A stretch of 64,000 nucleotides of DNA, from the NCBI RefSeq assembly GCF_000517445.1, contig NZ_CP006965.1, forward strand, positions 62,001 to 126,000, written 5' to 3'. Below, piece by piece: positions 8,130-17,680 of the stretch. Under the pieces are notes generated by a model. It did no database searches. It was not told where the DNA came from and worked only from the letters and a program-made list of their open reading frames with translations. Origin of the DNA: Thermococcus paralvinellae (lineage in GTDB: Archaea; Methanobacteriota_B; Thermococci; Thermococcales; Thermococcaceae). The position numbers and the translations under genes are program-made. Positions within the stretch are counted from its first letter, which is position 1. Every line of letters starts with the position of its first letter.

Positions 8130-11100
8130 ATGAATAAAAAGATATTAGGCATCCTTATAGTAGTCCTAATGGTTCTTTCAGTAGTCCCAATGGTTACAGT
8201 GGGTGCAATGAATACAACTAACGGGAATGAAAATTTATTAGTCCCAAAAGTTACTCACACAATCGAAAAAGTCCAAATAAATACTAAGCAACATCCACTA
8301 CTTCCTCAAGAAGACATAAAGCCTGAAAACAAAATTGATCAAAAATTCCTAGAAATGCTGACTAATAAAAGCAAGCAGGAAACCCTTGCTGAGATTGGTG
8401 GGAAGAAGGTTATTCCCTCATTAATCATCAGTAAAGAAGAAGTTGAGCTACCATTTAAAGTTATCGGGTCTCGTAACATTGCTGGATATACGGTTTACTG
8501 GGTTCTAGTACCAGTTGAACAAAATACCATAATGTTACTGAATAAAGTTGCATCTAATGATGCAGTGCTCCAGATATTGCCAGCTAGCGTTGCTGAACCG
8601 GTAGGATTATTTAAGGAACCAGATGAGAAGCCCCAAAAAATTGAGAACTTTATACCTCTCCCCAATATACAAAGAACCCGGTACATTAAGGGTTATAATG
8701 TTCTGTCATTTGACAAAAATGCTCTCTTGAAAGAGAGTAGACTTGTAAATGTTAAGAGAGAAGGTGTAGCGTTTCCAAAAAACTTTGAACCTGCAGATAT
8801 ATTTGCAGTGTATCATCATAAAGCATTGCAGACATGGAAAGAACTCAATATTACTGGTGAAGGAGTAAGTGTTGCAGTACTTGATAGCGGTGTAGACTTT
8901 GGAAACCCTGACTTATTAGATGCATATGCTGTTGACCCAGTTAGCGGATGGCCAATAGCCTTTGACAGTAGTTCTCTGAATGCATATATGTTACTGAACT
9001 TGACTTTCATAAACTTTGCAACATTGTTGGGTGTTGATTACAAACCGTTTTATATTTACTCATGGTATGCCGACACATCATTTGAAGTTTCACCATTGAC
9101 AATTAGTGGAAACATTACCATCGGATATAAGGGCAACTATACAGCAGTGTTTACAACGTTTGACCTAGCTAACATATTGGATGACAAGGAGAGGGCAATG
9201 TTTATCCAAGAAGTCATTGACTGGATTGGAGGAGCTGAAAGAGTGCTTCTCGTCGATGATGATGAAGGCACTTGGGGCAATGGAAACTTTGACTATTACC
9301 TTCCAGATGTTGAGGACTTTTATAAGAAGGCTCTTGATTCATTAAACATCACATATGACACAATTACTGTGCCATTTGGAAGTGATGGCCCGAGCTTAGA
9401 TATTCTCCGGAACTATGACCTCGTAATATGGGTTACTGGAGGCTCATTTGAGCCTGGCCATGTTCTTACAGATAACGATGTCAACACTCTGGAGCAGTTC
9501 TTGGACAATGGTGGAAAGCTATGGCTTATCAGCCAAGATTACATCTATTCGAGAGGCATAGATGAGTTCGCCAGCGAGTACCTTCACGTTACGGATTACT
9601 ATGCCTTAGACATTCCAGCACCAACATTCATTGTAACTAACGAGGGCATGTACCATGCAGGTCCAATTTATCATGGCATGTATCTAAGTCCGACTGATGG
9701 ATTCATTGACATGATTATACCTGACAATGAAAGTGAAGTTCTTGCAGTTGGTATAGAAGCACTTGCGTACTCTGATTATGGTATCCTGCCATTCATAAAG
9801 CTTCCACTGAATGAGTCTCTCGAATATCCAACACAGAGTGGCAAGTTCTATATTGGTCCACACCCTGATTTAGCTCTATGGTTTGACTGGTTCGGTGCAT
9901 TTGTTCTAGTAGCAGATCCAGAAGGGAAGTATGACACAGTCTATGTCGATTTCTCAAGTCCATATGTCATTGACTTTACTGATGATGATCCTCACACTAA
10001 AGACAATCCAGTCATTACATTAGACTTCTGGGATTCTCTTAATGGAACCTTTGGTAGCGACGGTTATCCAGACCTTTCAGGGGGCATGATTTACTACATT
10101 GCTGATGGAAACAGCACAATACCATATGCTGATGTTATATATAATGTCTGGAACATGGCCGACTATGGCATACAGCTTCCAGTTCCAGAGGAGGGTAAAT
10201 TAGTTGCATTCATGATTGGAACTGCTTATACAGGAGGAGGTTATCATGGAACCCTCTGTGCAGCTGCAGTCGCCGCAAGGGGTAGAACTTTGGGCATAAC
10301 ATACGGAAATGCTCCGGGTTCAAAAATAATAGCCATTGGAAGCATCTACACAGGGATGGACAATTGGATTGATGAAGTATTCTTTGCCGTGGAGGGGTAT
10401 GATGGCATTCCATACACTGGAGATGAAGCTCTTGTTGCCAGTAACAGCTATGGAATATCAAGTATAATAAACAAGGGAACTTCATGGAATGACGTGTTCT
10501 TAAGCTTTATAACCCAATATTATGCACCCTACACAACATTCCTCTTTGCTGCTGGAAATGGCGGTCCAGGATATGGTACAGTGACAACCCCAGGAGCATC
10601 TCCAGGAGTAATAACAGTTGGTGCTGCAGTTGAGTTTGGATATAGATTTATGTACGGATATGACGAAGGTCCATATGGTGGACCATTGGCAAACTATGGG
10701 GATGTCGTTGACTTCTCAAACAGAGGACCAAACGTTCTTGGACAGCCAAAGCCTGACGTCCTAGCAGTTGGTGCATTCGCTCATGGTAGTATTCCAGTGA
10801 ACTGGATGACTTGGTGGGTATACTACCTATTTTATGGGAACTACTTTGGTGGATACTATGCATCTGAGCTGTGGGCAGGAACAAGCCTGGCGACTCCAAT
10901 GGCTGCTGGTGTAACAGCACTTGTTTATCAGGCATATACTGAGGCACATGGTACTTATCCAACAAATGAGCTTGTAAAGACTATCTTAAAGAGCTCTGCC
11001 GATAATGTCAACGCCGATGTCTTCAGTCAAGGCGCTGGATTCCTTAACGCATACAGGGCTGTTAAGCTTGCTATGGGACTTGATGGCCTCATGGTCACTC

Positions 11101-14100
11101 CGAGTGAGGAATACACAGTAACAATTCCAGGAAGCGAGTTCTCTTGGGAGTTCACAATTTACAACGTCAATGCTTCAGCTGAAAAGAGTGCAAATGTCTC
11201 CGTTGAAGTATTCCAGAAAATTGACGAAGTAGAACTAGACACATACGCAGGCATGATAACAAGGATTGACCAATACATTCCAGAAGATGCTGATTTGATG
11301 AAGATAACCTTGTACTATCCATTCGATAGCTTTGATCCACTGATGAATTATTGGCCAGCAACATACGCTTGGTTCAGAGTTTATGACTGGACTGATGTTG
11401 ATGGGGATGGTACAGTAGATGCCTATTGGGGGCTCTATGGAAACGAAACTAATTTGATTCATCAGGCCTACACATTTGGTACCTCCGCGTCACTGCTTCT
11501 CGGAAATCCAAAGACCAAGTATCATGATGGAATGTTCCTGTGGGTTAGAGAAGCAGGTGCTGGAGCAAAAATTAAGATTGAGTTCTACAAGAGGGTTCCA
11601 TGGAACTGGGCAACAATTGATAAAAACAGTGTAACCCTAGCTCCAAGCAGTAGCGAGAACGTGACTGTTACAATAAGTGTTCCCGCCGATGCATTTGGAG
11701 TGTATGAAGCCGCGCTTTACGTTGCTTACGATAATACTGAGACTGTAGTTCCGCTCAGCGTTATTGTGGCAGCCTCAGAGCCAAACTTTGATTATGTTCC
11801 AAGTGACTACACGGGACTCTATGACAACGGCTATGTGTATGGATACTTCGACTGGTTCTGGAGGTATGAGAGCGGCGACTGGAGGCTTTATTATGTGAAT
11901 GTTCCAGAGGTCGATAACGGAACATATCTTGTGACATCTGTTACTTGGGAGGGTTACCCACAGGACATCAATGTTCACATCTTAGGACCCAAGGATGGAG
12001 ACTTTGTAGAACTTGCTAGAGGTATGGATGGATACATGGGAGCGGGAATGTTCAAGTTCATGACATCAAACGGGCCGCAGGGAGAGATTGTCGGAACAAA
12101 GGCATACAAACCAGGACTGTATGCGATATGGTTACACAATGTGTTATATGATGGAAAAGAAGCACAAAGAAAGATTAAAGAAATTAAAGTTGGCACTGTC
12201 AAAGTTACACCGGAAGTGCTCACTATTAACACATCAAAGGCTTTAAGTGGCGAACTCTCTCTGTCCCTCGAGAACAATATTGAGCTAACCCCGAACATCA
12301 ATGTTTATGGACTCATAATGCCCGAGATACACAATGCAACCATAGCACCTCCAACTGGAGACTATGATGTGTACGAAGTTTATGTTGAGGATTCAGCAAT
12401 GCTTAGTGTAGTCCTAGAGAGTATATATGACGATGTAGGTGGACTTGACCTAGACCTCTTTGTGTTCTATGATTACATAGACATGTATAGCTATAGCAGC
12501 CTCGTTGCATATTCGGCAGGACCAACAGCAGATGAAAGTGTGTCAATAACATTCCCTGTTCCGGGACACTACTACATAGTTGTTGAGTCTTACTCGAATC
12601 CAGTTCCAGGCAGTACTTATGACCTCAAGATATACAACTATGAAAAGAGCGACACCATAAAGATAAAGGACATTATAGTAAACAATACCATATACAACAT
12701 AACCCTTGAATATGAGCTTCCAGAATCTGGTGAGTACTCTGGAATTGTAACAATAGGATTCGAGAACAACCCAGCAGTTATAGTAGTTCCAATAAATGTT
12801 GAAGAAGTTAAACCTGGAAGTACTAAGGGATACGACCTTGTAGTATATCCACTGACCTTAGAAACTCCGTACGATGTTCCGTATGTCAACATGACTTACA
12901 ACGTCAGCACAATATTCTACATTGAGGGTAAATGGAGTGCAGAGAGAGTTAAAGCATATGTATACTGGAATGGTTATGTTGTGGATATCGTAGACATACC
13001 ATTTGTAGAGCCGAATACCTACTACAAGCTGACATTTAGTATTCCAATAATGGACGATAGTCTCCAGAGAATTTGGGTTGAACTAAAGTCTGACAATGAT
13101 ATGGCAGAGTACAACAACTATGCTGGTACATTCTGCTTATTGCCAGTAACTCCAGACAAGCTCAGTGATTATGGTAAGGTTATTGGAGGTTACGCAATAG
13201 GTAGATACGCTCGCTGGGATGTACCAAAGACTGAGGGTGACCTAAATACCATTACAATTTACAGTGACGGTGAGAGTTATCCTGGATATGTTAGGACAGT
13301 GCTTGCACTATCACCATTGATTGACAATGAAAGCATACAAGTTGACTTCACATGGTTGAAGAGTATCCACCTTATCTCATTTAAAAATAAAAAGGACTTG
13401 ATTGTTATTGACAGCGAAGGAAACGAGGTGTTCAATCCATTCGCTCTTAGAGAAGTTAGATACGCCTTGAACTATCTTATCAACAGGGAGGCAATGGTAA
13501 AAGAGGGCTTTGGAGGCAATGCTACCGCACTGTTTGGTCCGATATATCCAGCTCAGATAGAGTTCCACAAAGCTCAAGAAGTTTACACTGTCCTTAATCT
13601 GACTTCAGAGAGTTCTGTCGACTTAGCTGTTCAAATAATTGACATGGCTATGGCTAACGTAGCAGAACAGTACAGTTTGAACCTTACCAAGGTTAACGGT
13701 ACCTGGTACTTCAATGATGAACCAATAGTAATCCGGAGCGCAGGCTGGGAGCCGGTCGACTATTACGTAAAAGAGGCACTAAGAAAGGCAGGATTTGAAG
13801 TTGTTGACAACTGGTCAAACTGGGACTATCACATTGAGAGCTGGGGATGGGGACTGACAATGCCGCTCTGGATAACAGAAGCAGTCTTCTATGATCCATC
13901 ATGGGAAGACTACATACCAGAGGTTACAGTTGCAAACGTCACAGATCTTATCAGCAAACTTGATTTGATATACTACAACTCATCAGAGAAACTTGACGAG
14001 ATAAAAGACTTTACAATTGAAGATATCTTGGAATTGCTCATGTATGGGGAAATCCCAGTGAACATTACAAAGAGAGATTATGGGCATGCAGCAATTTGGT

Positions 14101-15074
14101 TCACATGGCCATATGAAGTTACATACTACACAATCCAAAATGAAGATCAGAGATCTGATTTGGAGAAGATTGCACTGCTACTTGGAATTCTTGAGTCACC
14201 AAATGTGTTCCTTGTCCAAGAGTTTGACACGCCATATCAGTCAAGCTATAAGGTCGTTACACTTGAAGATGGGGTACTCGTGAGCATGGATTATGCATAC
14301 TGGAGACCAGTAGTAATCAGGGTATCCTTCAAGGAGAAACCACAGGAGGAACTAGAGCAGGAAGTTGTTAAGATGATTAATAATATCTTAGAAGAGCTTC
14401 AAAAAGGTGTTGAAGTTTCTGAAGAATCCCAAGAGGACGTAGCAGTTGCAGAGAGTGAAACTACTGGAGATCAAGTTGTTGCGAAAATAATTCAGGAAGC
14501 TGGTGGGGATGCAAATGTTACAGTGGATGTAGATGTCGCAAGAGAGACAGGAACCAAGGAAGTGAAAGTTACAGCTGAAGTTAATGGGGATCATGGCACA
14601 GTCGTTACATTGGCTATAGTGCTTCCTGAGGAAGTTACGAAGTATGAAGTCCATGTGCAGGATGCAGATTTACTCGATGAGCCCTATGCAGTCTACGACC
14701 AAGGCAAAACAATAGTCATTGTCACAGTAAAACTCCATTCACCTGCCATTATAGAGGTTACAGGTGTGACAGAATACCCAGAGGAGATTATTGGAACCTA
14801 TGTCGTGATTTGGGACATGTTATACACAAGATATACCCACAAATTCGATGAGCTCTACAACGAGAGCATTAAGCTTGGCATTGACAATGAAACAATTCAG
14901 GAGGCACTATACTATAAGCAACTCGCGGAGCAGTATTACGAACAGGCATCAAGCTTTGGTAGCCCACTCAGTAATCCAATAAGGTCATTAGCACCGATAA
15001 GAAAAGCATACCTTAACATCAAGAAGGCAGTAGAAATTCTAGAAAAGGCTATAGAAGAAGCCGAGAGTTCTTGA
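8130..15074 (+). CDS. Giant secreted pyrolysin-like subtilase with inserted and appended domains
   Basis: 2314 aa, much longer than P. furiosus pyrolysin (about 1400). A signal peptide (residues 1-27, KKILGILIVVLMVLSVVP) and a propeptide precede the S8 protease. Catalytic residues: Asp252 (VLDSGVD), His706 (YHGTLCAA), Asn810 (AAGNGG), Ser919 (GTSLATPMAAG). About 450 residues separate Asp from His. Part of this insert (about 370-570) looks like a class I amidotransferase-like fold (VLLVDDDEG, YDLVIWVTGG, LDNGGKLWLISQD). Beta-sandwich-type regions follow. Residues about 1740-2060 resemble part of a family 5 peptide-binding protein (NPFALREVRYALNYLINREA). A helical tail closes the protein. Many N-x-S/T sites fit an extracellular glycoprotein that degrades proteins for peptide uptake. 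Confidence 0.92.
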   Translation: MNKKILGILIVVLMVLSVVPMVTVGAMNTTNGNENLLVPKVTHTIEKVQINTKQHPLLPQEDIKPENKIDQKFLEMLTNKSKQETLAEIGGKKVIPSLIISKEEVELPFKVIGSRNIAGYTVYWVLVPVEQNTIMLLNKVASNDAVLQILPASVAEPVGLFKEPDEKPQKIENFIPLPNIQRTRYIKGYNVLSFDKNALLKESRLVNVKREGVAFPKNFEPADIFAVYHHKALQTWKELNITGEGVSVAVLDSGVDFGNPDLLDAYAVDPVSGWPIAFDSSSLNAYMLLNLTFINFATLLGVDYKPFYIYSWYADTSFEVSPLTISGNITIGYKGNYTAVFTTFDLANILDDKERAMFIQEVIDWIGGAERVLLVDDDEGTWGNGNFDYYLPDVEDFYKKALDSLNITYDTITVPFGSDGPSLDILRNYDLVIWVTGGSFEPGHVLTDNDVNTLEQFLDNGGKLWLISQDYIYSRGIDEFASEYLHVTDYYALDIPAPTFIVTNEGMYHAGPIYHGMYLSPTDGFIDMIIPDNESEVLAVGIEALAYSDYGILPFIKLPLNESLEYPTQSGKFYIGPHPDLALWFDWFGAFVLVADPEGKYDTVYVDFSSPYVIDFTDDDPHTKDNPVITLDFWDSLNGTFGSDGYPDLSGGMIYYIADGNSTIPYADVIYNVWNMADYGIQLPVPEEGKLVAFMIGTAYTGGGYHGTLCAAAVAARGRTLGITYGNAPGSKIIAIGSIYTGMDNWIDEVFFAVEGYDGIPYTGDEALVASNSYGISSIINKGTSWNDVFLSFITQYYAPYTTFLFAAGNGGPGYGTVTTPGASPGVITVGAAVEFGYRFMYGYDEGPYGGPLANYGDVVDFSNRGPNVLGQPKPDVLAVGAFAHGSIPVNWMTWWVYYLFYGNYFGGYYASELWAGTSLATPMAAGVTALVYQAYTEAHGTYPTNELVKTILKSSADNVNADVFSQGAGFLNAYRAVKLAMGLDGLMVTPSEEYTVTIPGSEFSWEFTIYNVNASAEKSANVSVEVFQKIDEVELDTYAGMITRIDQYIPEDADLMKITLYYPFDSFDPLMNYWPATYAWFRVYDWTDVDGDGTVDAYWGLYGNETNLIHQAYTFGTSASLLLGNPKTKYHDGMFLWVREAGAGAKIKIEFYKRVPWNWATIDKNSVTLAPSSSENVTVTISVPADAFGVYEAALYVAYDNTETVVPLSVIVAASEPNFDYVPSDYTGLYDNGYVYGYFDWFWRYESGDWRLYYVNVPEVDNGTYLVTSVTWEGYPQDINVHILGPKDGDFVELARGMDGYMGAGMFKFMTSNGPQGEIVGTKAYKPGLYAIWLHNVLYDGKEAQRKIKEIKVGTVKVTPEVLTINTSKALSGELSLSLENNIELTPNINVYGLIMPEIHNATIAPPTGDYDVYEVYVEDSAMLSVVLESIYDDVGGLDLDLFVFYDYIDMYSYSSLVAYSAGPTADESVSITFPVPGHYYIVVESYSNPVPGSTYDLKIYNYEKSDTIKIKDIIVNNTIYNITLEYELPESGEYSGIVTIGFENNPAVIVVPINVEEVKPGSTKGYDLVVYPLTLETPYDVPYVNMTYNVSTIFYIEGKWSAERVKAYVYWNGYVVDIVDIPFVEPNTYYKLTFSIPIMDDSLQRIWVELKSDNDMAEYNNYAGTFCLLPVTPDKLSDYGKVIGGYAIGRYARWDVPKTEGDLNTITIYSDGESYPGYVRTVLALSPLIDNESIQVDFTWLKSIHLISFKNKKDLIVIDSEGNEVFNPFALREVRYALNYLINREAMVKEGFGGNATALFGPIYPAQIEFHKAQEVYTVLNLTSESSVDLAVQIIDMAMANVAEQYSLNLTKVNGTWYFNDEPIVIRSAGWEPVDYYVKEALRKAGFEVVDNWSNWDYHIESWGWGLTMPLWITEAVFYDPSWEDYIPEVTVANVTDLISKLDLIYYNSSEKLDEIKDFTIEDILELLMYGEIPVNITKRDYGHAAIWFTWPYEVTYYTIQNEDQRSDLEKIALLLGILESPNVFLVQEFDTPYQSSYKVVTLEDGVLVSMDYAYWRPVVIRVSFKEKPQEELEQEVVKMINNILEELQKGVEVSEESQEDVAVAESETTGDQVVAKIIQEAGGDANVTVDVDVARETGTKEVKVTAEVNGDHGTVVTLAIVLPEEVTKYEVHVQDADLLDEPYAVYDQGKTIVIVTVKLHSPAIIEVTGVTEYPEEIIGTYVVIWDMLYTRYTHKFDELYNESIKLGIDNETIQEALYYKQLAEQYYEQASSFGSPLSNPIRSLAPIRKAYLNIKKAVEILEKAIEEAESS

Positions 15075-15112
15075 ATCCTTTCTTTTCCCCTCTTTTGACT
15101 TTTTCTATCCTA
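15075..15112 (+). terminator. Pyrimidine-rich terminator after the subtilase gene
   Basis: CCTTTCTTTTCCCCTCTTTTG followed by ACTTTTTCT gives several T-runs directly after the stop codon, as expected for archaeal intrinsic termination. Confidence 0.45.
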
Positions 15113-15142
15113 TATCATTTGATAGCATGTTTTTTGACTAAC

Positions 15143-15196
15143 GAAAACTTTATATTAAGTTCTACTAATAAAAGTTTAAAACACTACATGGAGGTG
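15143..15196 (+). promoter_or_regulatory. Promoter of the stomatin-NfeD operon
   Basis: BRE/TATA candidate CGAAAACTTTATATTA (15142-15157) about 45-60 bases before the start, then GGAGGTG at 15190-15196, five bases before ATG 15202. The ribosome site rules out the in-frame GTG at 15196. Confidence 0.6.
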
Positions 15197-15201
15197 TGGT
15201 A

Positions 15202-16161
15202 ATGCCAGCAACTTTTGCCCTTGTAATATTAGGTGTCTTCCTCTTGTTGATGCTTGTTTTGAGCGTTAAAGTTATCAGGCCATATCAGAAAGGTCTTGTT
15301 GAAAGGCTTGGGAAGTTCAACAGAATCTTAGAGCCAGGAATACACTTTATTATACCCTTTATGGAAAGAGTAAGGATAATAGACATGAGAGAGCACGTCA
15401 TTGATGTTCCGCCGCAAGAGGTTATCTGTAAGGATAACGTTGTTGTTACAGTTGATGCTGTTGTGTATTATCAAATATTGGATCCCGTAAAGGCTGCATA
15501 CAACGTCAGCGACTTTCTCTTAGCTATCATAAAACTTGCACAAACAAACTTGAGAGCAATAATTGGTGAGATGGAGCTTGATGAGACGCTAAGCGGAAGA
15601 GATATCATAAACGCTCGCTTGAGAGAAGAGTTAGATAAAATCACTGATCGTTGGGGTGTTAAGATTACAAGAGTTGAAATCCAAAGAATTGATCCACCAA
15701 GGGACATACAAGAGGCCATGGCTAAGCAGATGACTGCTGAGAGAGAAAAGAGGGCTATGATATTGTTGGCTGAAGGTAAGAAGGAGAGTGCAATCAAGCA
15801 AGCTGAGGGTGAAAAACAGGCGAGAATTTTGAGAGCAGAAGGTATAAAGCAGGAACAAATCCTAATTGCCGAAGGTCAGGCTGAAGCTATAAAGAAAGTT
15901 CTTGAGGCCTTGAAATTAGCTGATGAAAAGTATCTCACGCTTCAATATATTGAGAGGCTTCCGGAGCTGGCCAAGTACGGCAACTTAATAGTCCCATATG
16001 ATACAGAAGCATTAATTGGCTTGTTAAGAGTCCTTCAAAAAGTTAGCAAGACAAAGCTACCAGAGCCAAAAGAAAATCCACCTGAGGATTCATCAGAAAA
16101 TACTCCAATGGAAACAGAAAATGATAAAACTGATGAAAAATTAAAGAAAGTCTGGGAGTGA
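15202..16161 (+). CDS. Stomatin/prohibitin-family SPFH membrane protein
   Basis: 319 aa. One N-terminal hydrophobic helix (about residues 4-25) anchors the protein, followed by the SPFH domain (MREHVIDVPPQEVICKDN and the VDAVVYYQI strand), then a long Ala/Glu/Lys-rich coiled coil with repeated AEG units (about 190-245), and an acidic, flexible C-terminus. Stomatins form oligomeric membrane scaffolds; the Pyrococcus orthologue is cleaved by a partner NfeD-type protease. Here the partner gene follows seven bases later. The role is likely organisation or quality control of membrane complexes. Confidence 0.92.
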   Translation: MPATFALVILGVFLLLMLVLSVKVIRPYQKGLVERLGKFNRILEPGIHFIIPFMERVRIIDMREHVIDVPPQEVICKDNVVVTVDAVVYYQILDPVKAAYNVSDFLLAIIKLAQTNLRAIIGEMELDETLSGRDIINARLREELDKITDRWGVKITRVEIQRIDPPRDIQEAMAKQMTAEREKRAMILLAEGKKESAIKQAEGEKQARILRAEGIKQEQILIAEGQAEAIKKVLEALKLADEKYLTLQYIERLPELAKYGNLIVPYDTEALIGLLRVLQKVSKTKLPEPKENPPEDSSENTPMETENDKTDEKLKKVWE

Positions 16162-16167
16162 TGTGTG

Positions 16168-16581
16168 ATGGACTATTTCCCTATTTTACTTTTAATTTTG
16201 GGCTTGTTGATCATAGTCCTTGACATGATGGTTGCAGCGTTTATAACACCGATTGGTATAGCATTTGCTGTTCTTGGTTTATTGCTTGGGTTTGGTGTAA
16301 ATTTCAACGTAGCTTTTGTTATATCATTAGTTGCTGCTGTCATTAGTTACCAGCTCTTTGCTAGGTTAATAAAGAAAGAGACTGTAGATATTGGAAAGCC
16401 CAAATACACCTTTGAGCTTAAAGGAAAAAAAGGTAAAGTGAAAAAGATTAAAGGAGATGAAGTCTGGGTTGAGCTTGAAGGGGAAGAATGGCTCGCTAAA
16501 CCTCTCGATAATATTAAAGAAGGAGATGACGTTGTTGTGGTTGATGTTGACGGTGTAAAGCTCATAGTTAGAAAAGCTTGA
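16168..16581 (+). CDS. Short NfeD-family protein (stomatin partner, OB-fold)
   Basis: 137 aa. It has two or three membrane helices (residues 4-70) and then a C-terminal OB-fold (KGKVKKIKGDEVWVELEGEEW). It lacks the N-terminal ClpP-like serine protease domain of full-length NfeD, so it is the truncated NfeD1b type, not the stomatin-cleaving protease. The ATG at 16168 lies seven bases after the stomatin stop, with in-frame GTG 16165 as an alternative. Coupling to the stomatin gene implies a physical complex. Confidence 0.88.
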   Translation: MDYFPILLLILGLLIIVLDMMVAAFITPIGIAFAVLGLLLGFGVNFNVAFVISLVAAVISYQLFARLIKKETVDIGKPKYTFELKGKKGKVKKIKGDEVWVELEGEEWLAKPLDNIKEGDDVVVVDVDGVKLIVRKA

Positions 16582-16626
16582 TTAGATTTTTAAATCTCTT
16601 GTTCCTTTTCTATTAAGGTGGCTCAA

Positions 16627-16929
16627 ATGAAAATATACGTGAAAGTTTATCGTGTTCAAGGCGAAATTCTGCTGGCAGCATGTGATGAGGAGCTAATTGG
16701 TAGGACATTCAGAGAAGGTGGGCTTAAGTTGGAAGTTAAGGAAAGGTTCTACAAAGGTGAGCTTAGAGATGTTGAAGAACTTGAACATCTCTTAAAGGAG
16801 GCAACAATAGCAAACCTAGTTGGAGAAAGATGCGTTGGTAAAGCCATTGAGCTTGGCTATGTCGACAAAGAGAGAGTGCTTTACATCCAAGGGGTTCCCC
16901 ATGCTCAGATGGCCAAAATGCTATGGTGA
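16627..16929 (+). CDS. DUF424 family protein
   Basis: 100 aa. The sequence (MKIYVKVYRVQGEILLAACD, LVGERCVGKAIELGYVD, C-terminal VPHAQMAKM) matches the small archaeal DUF424 family of unknown function, often found near translation genes. The ATG at 16627 follows AAGGTGG; the in-frame GTG at 16618 is part of that ribosome site. Its end overlaps the convergent lipoprotein gene by nine bases. Confidence 0.8.
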   Translation: MKIYVKVYRVQGEILLAACDEELIGRTFREGGLKLEVKERFYKGELRDVEELEHLLKEATIANLVGERCVGKAIELGYVDKERVLYIQGVPHAQMAKMLW

Positions 16930-17583
16930 GATACAGTAGGGAGAATACTCCGCAATAACAGTATTGTTCTTTATAAAGGCTTTATCTAATGCGAACAGCA
17001 CATTCTTTCCTTGGAAGCTTTCCACTATTGATGCATTCACATAAATCTTAAATCTTAGAATTCCCTCATCACTTGGATAGTAAAGCTTTAGTGTCCAATT
17101 CTTTTTCTCAACAGTGGGAGTGCAGTAGTACAAAGCATTAACGCCGATTATGTATTCAGTTTCATTAATTTCAATTGGAGGAGGTGTTCTGACAATAAGT
17201 ATAGGCATGTAATAAACAGTTGAATTTTTCGGAAGACTCCAGAGCTCTTTTAGAGAAGTATCAAAAACTTTACCATAAGCTCCATTAATGCATGCAAACT
17301 CTGGTTTACTTTTATTCGAAGAAACTATCTCAACAAACTCTTCCTTTGAACATAACATGGTGGTATTTTCAATATAGTCTTTAACTCGATAAATTCTGAT
17401 TCGTTTGTACTTTAAAGGTGGAAGAGAAGTAATTTGTATGGTTCTCTTGGAGGGAATATCACCAATATAATATTTTCCATATAGGGACAAAGTACTTTCT
17501 GAAGAACTCGTGGATTGATGTTGTATGCATCCAGCAGTTAGTATGAAGACAATAAGTATCGAAATGAGAATGTTGACTTTCAT
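16921..17583 (-). CDS. Secreted lipoprotein of unknown function
   Basis: 220 aa. Hydrophobic leader ending in the lipobox LTAGC (Cys19), then a Ser/Thr-rich linker and a globular, mostly beta-rich domain with four further cysteines (in MLCS, FACI, YYCT, PYCI) that could form two disulfides. No family recognised. The start at 17583 follows GAGGG; an upstream in-frame ATG at 17595 has no ribosome site. It is divergent from the NMD3 gene and convergent, with overlap, with the DUF424 gene. Confidence 0.7.
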   Translation of the reverse strand: MKVNILISILIVFILTAGCIQHQSTSSSESTLSLYGKYYIGDIPSKRTIQITSLPPLKYKRIRIYRVKDYIENTTMLCSKEEFVEIVSSNKSKPEFACINGAYGKVFDTSLKELWSLPKNSTVYYMPILIVRTPPPIEINETEYIIGVNALYYCTPTVEKKNWTLKLYYPSDEGILRFKIYVNASIVESFQGKNVLFALDKAFIKNNTVIAEYSPYCISP

Positions 17584-17595
17584 GTTTTCCCTCAT

Positions 17596-17680
17596 AATTA
17601 ATTCTTTTTTGTGTTTAGTTTATATTTTTATAGAGGTTAAGTTTTTATTGAAGATAAGGCAGTTGATGATGGTGAGGGTT
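17596..17680. promoter_or_regulatory. Divergent promoter region, lipoprotein/NMD3
   Basis: A very AT-rich tract with TATA-like stretches (for example 17619-17633) separates the two genes. For the plus strand GGTGAGGG at 17671-17678 is the ribosome site of NMD3. Confidence 0.35.

Noticed and set aside
15194-15201. GTG at 15196 as stomatin start
   Set aside because: It is part of the GGAGGTG ribosome site; ATG 15202 has proper spacing.
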